DNA from: CAYWTS01 sp964461265
GTDB lineage: Bacteria; Bacteroidota; Ignavibacteria; Tepidaquicellales; OLB5
NCBI GenBank assembly: GCA_964461265.1
Contig: CAYWTS010000016.1
Coordinates: forward strand, 1-44,090
Reading direction: 5' to 3'
DNA length: 44,090 bases
The translations under genes and the position numbers were made by a program. Positions 8,168 through 15,837 of the stretch are shown here, one piece after another. The stretch's first letter is position 1. Each line of letters begins with the position of its first letter. The notes under the pieces are model-generated. The model was given only the letters and a program-made list of their open reading frames with translations, made no database searches and had not been told where the DNA came from.

Positions 8168-9853
8168 ATGAAAAAGTTTCTTACAATTATTAATATTTTA
8201 TGTTTATCCGCTTATTTGTATCCTCAATTTACACAAGACTGGTTAAAATGGTATAACGGACCTGGAAATGATGCAGATTTGCCCAGAGCTATAACAGTTG
8301 ATGCTTCCGGAAATGTTTATGTTACCGGACAAAGTATTGGAGGCGGTAATAACGGATTCGATTACCTTACAATTAAATACAGTTCTACTGGTACGCCTAT
8401 GTGGATACAAAGATTTAACGGTTATACACTTTCTTCTAACAATTGGGACTATGCATTCTCTATAGCACTTGACCAGACAGGTAATGTTTATGTAACAGGT
8501 AAAAGCAGATACGGTATGCAAACATATCAGAATGATATTGTCACATTTAAATATTCAAATGCAGGTATTGTTCAATGGCAAGTCCGGTTTGATGGGCCTG
8601 TAAGCAGAAGTGATGGGGGTAATGTAATAAAACTCGATGGCTCAGGTAATATATATGTAGCAGGAAGCAGTGAAGGGGCAGGCACAAACCTTGATTTTGT
8701 TATTGTAAAATACAACCCGCAGGGTATCCAGCAATGGGTTACAAGATATAATAGTCCCGGCAATGGATATGATATAGCAAGAGCACTTGTATTGGATAAC
8801 GCAGGCAATTCTTATGTAACAGGTGAGAGCGGACCCATAGGTAACTACGATTTTGCAACCCTGAAAATCAATGCAAATGGTGCCATAGAGTGGGCAGCAA
8901 GATATAATGGCGATGCAAATATGAATGATTTTGCACTTGCTATGTGTATTGATAACACGGGTAATGTTTATGTAACCGGGCAAAGCCTGCCAACTGAAAC
9001 TAATACTGATTATGTAACCTTAAAATATAATAATTCAGGAACATTGCTTTGGACGTCGATGTATGATGGTCCCGTAAGCGGAAATGATGCAGCAAGAGCA
9101 ATAACCGCAGATATGGCGGGAAACGTTTATGTTACGGGTTACAGCCCCGGCAACGGTACTGGAAAGGATTATGTTACGATTAAATATAACTCATTGGGTG
9201 ATTCTGTCTGGCTTAAAAGGTATAATGGACCTTTAAGTACTGATGATTATGCCTATACCATTGCATTAGATATAAATAATAATGTATATGTATCCGGCGG
9301 AATCAATGCAGTACAAAACGGAAGCTACGATTATTGCACTATAAAATATAACAATGACGGTAATGAACTTTGGGTTGCTATATATGATGACCCTGTACAC
9401 GGAGGAGACATTGTATATGCAATGGCTGTCGATACATCAGGAAAAGTATATATAACCGGACAGGGGTCTGAAAATTTAACACAAGGGGGAGAATACCTTA
9501 CAATAAAATACTCACAACCGATAGGCATAAAGCAAATCAGCAGTAATATTCCGGAAAAGTTTGAGCTTTATCAAAATTACCCGAATCCGTTTAATCCATT
9601 AACTAAAATTAAATTTGATATTAGTCCCCTGTCGGGAGGGGTGCCCCGATGGACATCGGGACGAGGTGTGTTAGTTAAATTAACTATTTATGACATCCTC
9701 GGTCGTGAAATTGCTGCACTAGTAAACGAACAATTAAAACCAGGAATTTACGAGGTAGAATTTGATGGCACAAATTACACCAGCGGAATCTATTACTATA
9801 GGTTAACAGCTTCTGATTTTTCTTCGACAAAAAAATTAGTCCTCCTTCGTTAA
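8168..9853 (+). CDS. Secreted SBBP-repeat beta-propeller protein with T9SS sorting domain
   Basis: A 561-residue exported protein. After a signal peptide (MKKF..., ~20 residues) come eight repeats of about 52 residues, each built as D-x-x-GNVYVTG...DYxTIKYNxxGxxxW...RYNGP. This matches the SBBP (seven-bladed beta-propeller) repeat. The C-terminal ~95 residues are a T9SS sorting domain (YQNYPNPFNPLTKIKF, LGREIAALVN, SGIYYYRL). A palindromic insert at 9625 lengthens its linker. The role is probably surface binding or scaffolding; no enzyme motif is visible. It lies 55 bp after the cysteine-rich protein and 64 bp before the next T9SS gene, with a palindrome between the latter two. Confidence 0.88.
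   Translation: MKKFLTIINILCLSAYLYPQFTQDWLKWYNGPGNDADLPRAITVDASGNVYVTGQSIGGGNNGFDYLTIKYSSTGTPMWIQRFNGYTLSSNNWDYAFSIALDQTGNVYVTGKSRYGMQTYQNDIVTFKYSNAGIVQWQVRFDGPVSRSDGGNVIKLDGSGNIYVAGSSEGAGTNLDFVIVKYNPQGIQQWVTRYNSPGNGYDIARALVLDNAGNSYVTGESGPIGNYDFATLKINANGAIEWAARYNGDANMNDFALAMCIDNTGNVYVTGQSLPTETNTDYVTLKYNNSGTLLWTSMYDGPVSGNDAARAITADMAGNVYVTGYSPGNGTGKDYVTIKYNSLGDSVWLKRYNGPLSTDDYAYTIALDINNNVYVSGGINAVQNGSYDYCTIKYNNDGNELWVAIYDDPVHGGDIVYAMAVDTSGKVYITGQGSENLTQGGEYLTIKYSQPIGIKQISSNIPEKFELYQNYPNPFNPLTKIKFDISPLSGGVPRWTSGRGVLVKLTIYDILGREIAALVNEQLKPGIYEVEFDGTNYTSGIYYYRLTASDFSSTKKLVLLR
9625..9674 (+). repeat. GC-rich double-hairpin insert inside the T9SS sorting domain (copy 3)
   Basis: Two adjacent hairpins, CCCCT...AGGGG (from 9626) then CCCGAT-GGAC-ATCGGG, are followed by ACGAGGTGTGTTA. 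The block is translated in frame as the PLSGGVPRWTSGRGV linker. The same architecture, CCCCT-hairpin-GTGTCC-hairpin-GGAC-GGTGGGTTA, occurs outside genes at 41087, which marks it as a dispersed repeat rather than ordinary coding variation. Confidence 0.7.
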
Positions 9854-9909
9854 CCTGCCTGCCTAATCAGCCAGTTGGTTGAGCAGGGAGGAACTTCGGG
9901 CGACAGGTT
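9852..9909. repeat. Intergenic palindromic element
   Basis: AACCTG (9852-9857) and CAGGTT (9904-9909) are inverted ends, with CCTGC/GCAGG pairs inside. The element fills most of the 64-bp gap between two T9SS genes and overlaps the stop codon of the first. It lacks a T-run. It may be an extragenic palindromic repeat or a weak transcript-end hairpin. Confidence 0.45.
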
Positions 9910-9917
9910 TTATTGAA

Positions 9918-12002
9918 ATGAAAAAATTATTATTAATATTACTATATACATATTATTCATTACTAATTGCCTGCCTGCAGCTAGGGACGGTAAATGCACA
10001 ATGGGTTCAGACAAATGGTCCGCGAGGCGGGAATATCGAAGCATTAGCAATAAGCGGAAACAGCATTTTTGCAGGGCTTAGCAGTAACTATGGTATTTAC
10101 CGCTCTACAGATAACGGAAATAGCTGGGTACAGTCAGGTATAAATAATATTTATGTGTATTCACTTACAGTAAGCAGTAATTATATCTTTGCAGGGACTG
10201 CTCAATATGGTATTTACCGTTCTTCCAATAATGGCAATTCATGGGTACAAGTTGCTTTAAATTATTATAATGTTAATTCACTTGCCTCAAACGGAAACAA
10301 TATTTTTGCAGGAACATACAACAGCGGTGTCTATCGTTCGACCGATTATGGCAATACATGGGTTCAAACTCCTTTAAATAACAGATGGGTTCTGTCTTTG
10401 GCAGTGAGCGGAAATACAATCTTTGCAGGAACAAGCTCTTACGGTATCTACAGGTCAACTGATAACGGAATTTCATGGGTACAAACACCTTTTAATTCGA
10501 ATTCCGTTAGCTGCCTTGCAATAAGCGGCTCCACTATTTTTGCTGGATGCTGGGTCATAAATGGTATATACCGCTCTACAGATAACGGTAACACCTGGGT
10601 ACTGTCAGGTATAACTAATACAAATGTATCGGCATTCTGTGTAGGCAGCAGTTATATCTTTGCCGGAACAGGAAATTCGGGGATATATCGCTCTTCGGAT
10701 AACGGCAATAGCTGGGAGCAAACTGCCTTAAATAATCGAGGTGTTAGAGCAATTGTTCAAAACACAAGCTATCTTTTTTCCGGCGGGCACAATTATGGCG
10801 TCTACCGTTCCCCGGATAACGGCAACAGCTGGATTCAAACTACGCTTAGTGCAAGAGAAGTATATTCACTTGCAATAAACGGAACGAATATGTTTGCCGG
10901 AACATTAGTACTCGGTGTGTTCCGCACTACAGATAACGGAAATCTATGGGAGCAAACTACTCTTAATAACCGCGATATCTATGCACTTGCTGTAAGCGGT
11001 AATTATATCTTTGCAGGTGCATATTTAAACTACGGGGTTTACCGCTCGGCAGATAACGGCAACTCGTGGGTGCAAACTTCTTTAAGCAACAGGTCGGTTT
11101 ATTCACTTGCAGTAAGCGGAAGCAGTATCTTTGCAGGAACAAATACTTATGGTGTTTACCGTTCAACAGATTATGGCAACTCATGGGTACAGACTTCTTT
11201 AAACAACCGTCATATTTATGCTCTTTTACTAAACGGGAGCAGTATTTTTGCAGGAACAAATGCTAATGGAGTATACAGGTCAACAGATAATGGCAATACA
11301 TGGGTGCAGACTTCTTTAAACAACCGTAATGTGTATTCTTTTGCAGTTATCGGAAGCAATATTTTCGCGGGAACCGATTATAACGGAGGAATTTACCGGA
11401 GTACCGATAACGGAAACTCATGGACGCTGATTGGTTTAAATACACGTGATGTTTACTGCATTACAGCGAACGGGAATAATATTATAGCAGGAACAAGCGG
11501 AAACGGCGTGTATCTTTCAACCAATAACGGGAGCACCTGGTTACAGAAAAATGAAGGATTTATCACCTCACCTATTGTCAGAGGATTACTTATTACAAGC
11601 GCTTACTTTTTTGCAGGCACAGTGGGACAATCAGTTTGGAGACGGCCTGTTGGAGAGCTTTATATAAAAAATATTTCTGCAGAAATCCCGACAGACTATT
11701 TTTTATATCAGAATTACCCGAATCCCTTTAATGCAAATACAAAAATAAAATTCAGTATAAGACCTCACTTATATCCCCCACTTAATAAGGGGGAGAAACC
11801 TGAATTATCACGCAGGGGGGTCGTAACTCTAAAGATTTACGACATCCTTGGGCGTGAAATAACAACACTTGTAAACGAACCATTAAAACCAGGCACTTAT
11901 GAAGTTGAATGGGATGGCAGCAACTGTTCTTCTGGCATATATTTCTGCCAGTTAATTACTGAAGATTATACGGATACTAATATAATGACATTATCAAAGT
12001 GA
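9918..12002 (+). CDS. Secreted protein of thirteen 39-residue propeller repeats with T9SS sorting domain
   Basis: The ATG at 9918 starts a good signal peptide (MKKLLLILLYTYYSLLIA..., cleavage likely after VNA); an upstream in-frame ATG at 9879 lies within a palindromic repeat and adds only a poor leader. The 694-residue product has thirteen near-identical repeats plus a degenerate fourteenth, each about 39 residues: VQTSLNNR-x-VYSLAVSG-x-x-IFAGT-x-x-YGVYRSTD-x-GNSW. The unit resembles BNR/Ycf48-like blades. The C-terminal T9SS domain (YQNYPNPFNANTKIKF, LGREITTLVN) carries a palindromic insert at 11762. Its ending deviates from the other copies (FCQL, LSK), though it still ends in a lysine. 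It converges with the gene at 12049. Confidence 0.88.
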   Translation: MKKLLLILLYTYYSLLIACLQLGTVNAQWVQTNGPRGGNIEALAISGNSIFAGLSSNYGIYRSTDNGNSWVQSGINNIYVYSLTVSSNYIFAGTAQYGIYRSSNNGNSWVQVALNYYNVNSLASNGNNIFAGTYNSGVYRSTDYGNTWVQTPLNNRWVLSLAVSGNTIFAGTSSYGIYRSTDNGISWVQTPFNSNSVSCLAISGSTIFAGCWVINGIYRSTDNGNTWVLSGITNTNVSAFCVGSSYIFAGTGNSGIYRSSDNGNSWEQTALNNRGVRAIVQNTSYLFSGGHNYGVYRSPDNGNSWIQTTLSAREVYSLAINGTNMFAGTLVLGVFRTTDNGNLWEQTTLNNRDIYALAVSGNYIFAGAYLNYGVYRSADNGNSWVQTSLSNRSVYSLAVSGSSIFAGTNTYGVYRSTDYGNSWVQTSLNNRHIYALLLNGSSIFAGTNANGVYRSTDNGNTWVQTSLNNRNVYSFAVIGSNIFAGTDYNGGIYRSTDNGNSWTLIGLNTRDVYCITANGNNIIAGTSGNGVYLSTNNGSTWLQKNEGFITSPIVRGLLITSAYFFAGTVGQSVWRRPVGELYIKNISAEIPTDYFLYQNYPNPFNANTKIKFSIRPHLYPPLNKGEKPELSRRGVVTLKIYDILGREITTLVNEPLKPGTYEVEWDGSNCSSGIYFCQLITEDYTDTNIMTLSK
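10005..11540 (+). repeat. Coding tandem repeats, about 117 bp unit, 13 copies
   Basis: The DNA encoding the 39-residue blades is itself repetitive, with recurring segments such as TTTGCAGGAACA and GATAACGGCAA. Adjacent copies near 11090-11330 are the most alike, which suggests recent expansion by unequal crossing-over. Such a tract may vary in copy number between strains and is prone to assembly collapse. Confidence 0.75.
11762..11829 (+). repeat. GC-rich palindromic insert inside the T9SS sorting domain (copy 4)
   Basis: The core hairpin CCCCC-ACTTAATA-GGGGG is followed by a tail ending CGCAGGGGGGTCG. It reads in frame as the long linker YPPLNKGEKPELSRRGVV. This is the largest of the inserts; its detailed sequence differs from copies 2 and 3, but it sits in the same linker of the sorting domain. 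Confidence 0.6.
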
Positions 12003-12010
12003 CAAGTTGA

Positions 12011-12034
12011 GGTCAGCTTAATTATATGCTGACC
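12011..12034. terminator. Hairpin between convergent genes
   Basis: GGTCAGC (12011-12017) pairs perfectly with GCTGACC (12028-12034), 9 bp after the plus-strand stop codon and 15 bp before the minus-strand stop codon. A-runs rather than T-runs follow on the plus strand, so it is not a classical intrinsic terminator. Its place between convergent genes still suggests a transcript-end or stabilising hairpin. Confidence 0.45.
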
Positions 12035-12048
12035 AAAAAATGATAAAA

Positions 12049-13329
12049 TCATTTTATTAGGAGCATTTTTTTAGTCCGGCTGAATGAATTTGTTTCGAGC
12101 TTATATAGGTATAAACCGGAGGCATATTCTGACATATCAACCTCGACATTATTTTCACCGGCAAATCTTAACTCATCCAAAACTATTTTAACCAACTTTC
12201 CTTGCAGGTCATATATAGCCAGCTTTACATCCGCTGGTATGCTTAATTGGAATTTAATAGTAGTTTTCGGATTGAATGGATTGGGATAATTCTGAGATAG
12301 TGAAAAAAACGCAGAAGAAGACGGATCCTGAATACCGATAACAGAAGGATTATATCTATAGATTGTTCCCCATGTTCCGCATGCCCAGCCGCAGTATGGC
12401 GAAACGAACTCAGCATCCCATATTCCGGCGCTGTCGGGTCCGGGAATTTCCATCCATGTATTTCCTGTATCAAGACTAACAGCCCACAGCACAGAAAAAC
12501 CGAGCGGTGCCCAAATTTCGGATTGAGTTCTCGCTGTTAATGCCTGCCCCTGTCCGAAGAAAGCCAGATTATGATAACTCCAGTTAACACCGTTATTGTA
12601 AGTTTTAGCATAACCGGTGCCAAATTCAAAATCACCGCCTATTGCAAGCGCTCGCAGGCTGTCAACTATATATATATCAAGCATAGGATCCCAGGTAACC
12701 AGTTCACATTGCCAGTTTGACCCGTAATCGGTTGTACGCCATAAAACTCCCCCAACCTCCATAATACCCCCGCTTGCATAACCGTATTGTATATTGCGGA
12801 AATTAAATTTCCATATAGGGAACTCACATCCCCAGGCAGTATCTATATTCATCCTTTTCCAAATACCTCCTCCATTAGTCGTCTTAAGTATCAATCCCAT
12901 ATAACCGCCTAAAAAACCGGTCTGTTCATTAAGAAAGTATAACGTGTTAATTATTAATGTAGTATCAGGGAATCTTGAATAAGTCCAGTTTATCCCGCCA
13001 TTAGTGGTTTTTAGTATGGTTGTTCCCTGCAGATAGTATGCGTTGGCAATACCGTAACCTACTTGCCGGTTAATAAACTGCAGTTCTTCTATCATGTAAT
13101 CAATTCCGGTTTGCTGAAGCGTCCATGTAATACCGCCATTGGTAGTAGCAACTATTGCACCTGAATCACCCGCAGCCCAGCCATAAACCGAATCGACGAA
13201 ATCAAGATTAGTAAGCCAGCGTGTTACAGGCGAGTTCTGGCGAACCCAGTATTGCTGTGAATACACATGATGATGTGCAGCGAACAGTATAAAAAATGTT
13301 AAAGCTTCTGCTATAATAATCCGCAGCAT
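12049..13329 (-). CDS. Secreted Ycf48/BNR-like propeller protein with T9SS domain (second of a tandem pair)
   Basis: A 426-residue exported protein whose signal peptide ends near VYSQ (residue ~25). The body has Ycf48-like blades (ATTNGGITW, KTTNGGINW, RTTDYGSNW, VDSVYGWAAGDSG) that predict a beta-propeller. The C-terminal T9SS domain (SQNYPNPFNPKTTIKF, SGLYLYKL, MLLIK) has the short five-residue linker with no palindromic insert. It is clearly homologous along its full length to the upstream gene at 13329-14606. Its ATG overlaps that gene's stop codon by one base (TAATG), so the pair is likely translationally coupled and co-transcribed. The ligand is unknown. Confidence 0.88.
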   Translation of the reverse strand: MLRIIIAEALTFFILFAAHHHVYSQQYWVRQNSPVTRWLTNLDFVDSVYGWAAGDSGAIVATTNGGITWTLQQTGIDYMIEELQFINRQVGYGIANAYYLQGTTILKTTNGGINWTYSRFPDTTLIINTLYFLNEQTGFLGGYMGLILKTTNGGGIWKRMNIDTAWGCEFPIWKFNFRNIQYGYASGGIMEVGGVLWRTTDYGSNWQCELVTWDPMLDIYIVDSLRALAIGGDFEFGTGYAKTYNNGVNWSYHNLAFFGQGQALTARTQSEIWAPLGFSVLWAVSLDTGNTWMEIPGPDSAGIWDAEFVSPYCGWACGTWGTIYRYNPSVIGIQDPSSSAFFSLSQNYPNPFNPKTTIKFQLSIPADVKLAIYDLQGKLVKIVLDELRFAGENNVEVDMSEYASGLYLYKLETNSFSRTKKMLLIK

Positions 13330-14606
13330 TATTTAACAAGCACCATCTTCATTGTCTTAGAATAACTGCCCGCTGTAATTTTATAGAAATATAATCCCGA
13401 TGAAAAATCAGACATATCTATTTCAACTTTGTACTCCCCTGCCTTAGGGTAATTTTCTGTAACAACCTTCACTTCCCTGCCAAGGGGATCGTAGATTGTT
13501 AATTTAACGTTTGAAGGTTTATTGATATTGAATTTAATCGTTGTTTTGGGATTGAAAGGATTAGGGTAATTTTGTGAAAGCGAAATTATCACAGGGATAG
13601 CTGGATCTTTAATACCTATTATCCCGGTATTGTACTTGTAAATAGAACCAAATGTACCGCAAGCCCAGCCGCTGTAAGGTGAAACAAACTCGGCATCATA
13701 TAAACCTGCACTATCGGGTCCCGGAATTTCAATCCAGGTATTCCCAGTATCAAGACTTACCGCCCATTTCCCCGAAAAACCTAAAGGCACCCATAGTTCA
13801 TCGGGTGTTCTGGCAGTTAAAGCTTGACCTACCCCAAAAAATGCAACATTATTATATGTCCAGTTAACGCCGGCATTATAGGTTTTAGCTACTCCAAAGC
13901 CATATTCAAAATCACCGCCTACTGTTATTGCTCTTAAACTGTCAACTATTAATATATCCAACAAAGGCTCAGGAGTGATAATATCACAGAGCCAGTTTAA
14001 ACCGTAATCGGTAGTTCGCCAAACAACTCCTCCAATATCCATTATTCCGCCGCAGGCATAACCAAACCGGCTGTTTCGGAAAACATATTTCCTAATGGGG
14101 AATTCACAACCCCATGCCGAATCAATATCCATACGTTTCCATTGTAAACCTGCATTGGTTGTTTTTAAAATAATACCCAGGAAACCTCCTAAAAATCCAG
14201 TTTGTTCATTAAGAAAATATACGGTATTAATAATAACGGTTGTGTCAGGATATCTTGAAAATGTCCAGTTATTACCTCCGTTTGTTGTTTTTAGAATTGT
14301 TGACCCCTGGAAATAATAGTCATTAGCAATTCCGTATCCAAGTTGACGGTCAATAAATTGAATATCTTCAATAAAGTAATTTATTCCTGTTTGCTGGTTA
14401 AACCAGTTAATTCCGCCATTTGTGGTTGCAATCATAGCACCTGAATCACCGCAAACCCAGCCGTACAGGCTGTCAACAAAGTCAAGCCTGTATAGCCAGC
14501 GGGTTTCTGGTGAGTTTTGTTTTATCCAGTATTGCTGAGAAAATGAAATGGAATTAAAAAAAAGCGATAAAAAAATTATGATAAAAATTACTCTTATAAA
14601 TTTCAC
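13329..14606 (-). CDS. Secreted Ycf48/BNR-like propeller protein with T9SS domain (first of a tandem pair)
   Basis: A 425-residue paralogue of the neighbouring gene at 12049, sharing long identical runs such as YFLNEQTGFLGG and GNTWIEIPGPDSAG (one substitution in the latter). Signal peptide (MKFIRVIFIIIFLSLFF..., ending near SFSQ), Ycf48-like blades and a C-terminal T9SS sorting domain (SQNYPNPFNPKTTIKF, LGREVKVVTEN, SGLYFYKI) follow in order. The very high similarity in the same orientation shows a tandem duplication. Its start is 154 bp from the divergent nuoA start, and that AT-rich gap must hold both promoters. Confidence 0.88.
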   Translation of the reverse strand: MKFIRVIFIIIFLSLFFNSISFSQQYWIKQNSPETRWLYRLDFVDSLYGWVCGDSGAMIATTNGGINWFNQQTGINYFIEDIQFIDRQLGYGIANDYYFQGSTILKTTNGGNNWTFSRYPDTTVIINTVYFLNEQTGFLGGFLGIILKTTNAGLQWKRMDIDSAWGCEFPIRKYVFRNSRFGYACGGIMDIGGVVWRTTDYGLNWLCDIITPEPLLDILIVDSLRAITVGGDFEYGFGVAKTYNAGVNWTYNNVAFFGVGQALTARTPDELWVPLGFSGKWAVSLDTGNTWIEIPGPDSAGLYDAEFVSPYSGWACGTFGSIYKYNTGIIGIKDPAIPVIISLSQNYPNPFNPKTTIKFNINKPSNVKLTIYDPLGREVKVVTENYPKAGEYKVEIDMSDFSSGLYFYKITAGSYSKTMKMVLVK

Positions 14607-14722
14607 TTTATATTATCCTCATTCCAAATATAATAATATAATTTCCTATTAATAATTCCATATTATAAGTAAACCTTTATATAAAATCAACACTGTATAT
14701 AAATATTATACTACTAATAGAA

Positions 14723-14754
14723 TTGATTTTTACTCAGAGTAACTTTTATCTTTG
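14723..14754 (+). promoter_or_regulatory. Bacteroidota-type promoter of the complex I operon
   Basis: TTG at 14723-14725 and TATCTTTG at 14747-14754 fit the TTTG/TAnnTTTG (-33/-7) consensus of the Bacteroidota primary sigma factor, with a 21-base spacer. The -7 box ends only 6 bases before the GTG of nuoA, so transcription would begin at or next to the start codon. That implies a leaderless or nearly leaderless mRNA. The motif match is seen directly; the start point is inferred. Confidence 0.55.
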
Positions 14755-14760
14755 TAGAAC

Positions 14761-15159
14761 GTGTTAACACAATTCGGACAAATACTTATTTTTGTTATTC
14801 TTGCTATTGTGTTTGTGTTCAGCGGCTTATTAGTATCAAGAATTCTCCAGCCCAGAAAATCCACAGCAGAGAAACTCAAAACCTACGAATGCGGTGAAGA
14901 ACCGGTAGGTAACTCTTGGTTAAAATTCAATATTCGGTTTTATGTTATTGCTCTTGTTTTCATAATTTTTGACGTTGAGGTGGTTTTCCTGTTCCCGTGG
15001 GCAGTTGTATATCAGAGTATGGGAATGATTGCATTTTTAGAAATGATGGTTTTCCTTATTATTTTATTTATCGGTTTTATCTATCTCTGGGCAAGAGGTG
15101 ACCTCGACTGGATTCGTCCGAAACCGGTCATACCTAAGCTTGATAAAAATCAAAATTAG
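14761..15159 (+). CDS. nuoA: NADH-quinone oxidoreductase subunit A (NuoA)
   Basis: A 132-residue membrane subunit of complex I, starting with GTG. It has three transmembrane segments with the family signature KLKTYECGEEPVGNSW after the first helix, followed by FDVEVVFLFPWAV in the second. NuoA lies at the junction of the peripheral and membrane arms, near the quinone site, with NuoH, NuoJ and NuoK. Length is normal. It opens the nuo cluster, but a terminator-like palindrome and 123 bp separate it from nuoB, so its transcript may be partly uncoupled from the rest. Confidence 0.96.
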   Translation: MLTQFGQILIFVILAIVFVFSGLLVSRILQPRKSTAEKLKTYECGEEPVGNSWLKFNIRFYVIALVFIIFDVEVVFLFPWAVVYQSMGMIAFLEMMVFLIILFIGFIYLWARGDLDWIRPKPVIPKLDKNQN

Positions 15160-15165
15160 CTAATT

Positions 15166-15208
15166 AACCGGTTAGTTAGTTATTCAATAATTAGATAATC
15201 GGTTTTTT
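15166..15208 (+). terminator. Terminator- or attenuator-like palindrome between nuoA and nuoB
   Basis: A ~19-bp imperfect palindrome runs from AACCG (15166-15170) to CGGTT (15200-15204), with further pairing of the internal TTA/TAA-rich arms, and is followed by TTTT. It begins 7 bases after the nuoA stop codon. The stem is AT-rich apart from its base, so termination may be partial. Confidence 0.5.
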
Positions 15209-15234
15209 ACTTAATCCGAAATTAGAAATACGCA

Positions 15235-15262
15235 TTGACTATTTTTATTGATTATTTATAAT
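15235..15262 (+). promoter_or_regulatory. Possible internal promoter before nuoB
   Basis: TTGACT (15235-15240), a 16-base spacer and TATAAT (15257-15262) resemble a classical -35/-10 promoter, 20 bp before the nuoB ATG. This organism's main promoters seem to be of the TAnnTTTG type and the region is AT-rich, so the match could be chance. Confidence 0.25.
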
Positions 15263-15282
15263 TGCAGATTGATAATTAAATA

Positions 15283-15780
15283 ATGGGTTTATTAAACAAA
15301 TACGATAACCAGTTCGAAAGCAGCAATATAATTATAACGAACGTCGATAACCTCCTTAACTGGGCACGTCTAAGCTCGCTCTGGCAAATGGGATTTGGAC
15401 TTGCCTGCTGTGCAATCGAGATGATGGCTACAAGTGCATCACATTATGACTTCGACCGTTTTGGTGTGATACCGCGTAATACTCCAAGACAAAGCGATGT
15501 AATAATTGTATCTGGCACCGTTACACTAAAAATGGCACTCAGGATAAAAAGACTATACGAACAAATGCCCGAACCTAAATATGTTATTTCGATGGGAAGC
15601 TGTTCAAATTGCGGCGGCCCCTACTGGGAGCATGGATATCATGTTTTAAAAGGTATTGATAGAATTGTGCCGGTCGATGTTTATGTTCCCGGCTGCCCGC
15701 CAAGACCAGAAGCATTGCTAGACGGATTGTTAAAGCTTCAGGAGAAAGTACGTAACCAGAGCTTAGCTAAGAAATCATAG
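15283..15780 (+). CDS. nuoB: NADH-quinone oxidoreductase subunit B (NuoB)
   Basis: A 165-residue peripheral-arm subunit that carries iron-sulfur cluster N2, the last cluster before quinone. The expected ligands are all visible: the tandem pair C42-C43 (ACCAIEMM), C107 (MGSCSNCGG) and C138 (PGCPPRPE). It works with NuoD at the quinone-binding cavity. Length is typical of the short form. The ATG is preceded by an AT-rich leader without a Shine-Dalgarno. A nested palindrome immediately follows its stop codon. Confidence 0.97.
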   Translation: MGLLNKYDNQFESSNIIITNVDNLLNWARLSSLWQMGFGLACCAIEMMATSASHYDFDRFGVIPRNTPRQSDVIIVSGTVTLKMALRIKRLYEQMPEPKYVISMGSCSNCGGPYWEHGYHVLKGIDRIVPVDVYVPGCPPRPEALLDGLLKLQEKVRNQSLAKKS

Positions 15781-15821
15781 GGAATGCCCGCCTGCAGAAC
15801 ATGCAGGCATATAAGCATTCC
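15781..15821. repeat. Nested palindrome between nuoB and nuoC
   Basis: Outer arms GGAATGC (15781-15787) and GCATTCC (15815-15821) enclose inner arms GCCTGC (15790-15795) and GCAGGC (15803-15808). All pairs are perfect. It starts directly after the nuoB stop codon and has no T-tail. It is best read as an extragenic palindromic repeat that could stabilise or process the nuo mRNA. Confidence 0.65.
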
Positions 15822-15837
15822 AAAATATAGTTAATTT

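Noticed and set aside
8642..8983. 113-codon minus-strand frame
   Set aside because: It is a periodic shadow of the SBBP repeats of the plus-strand gene.
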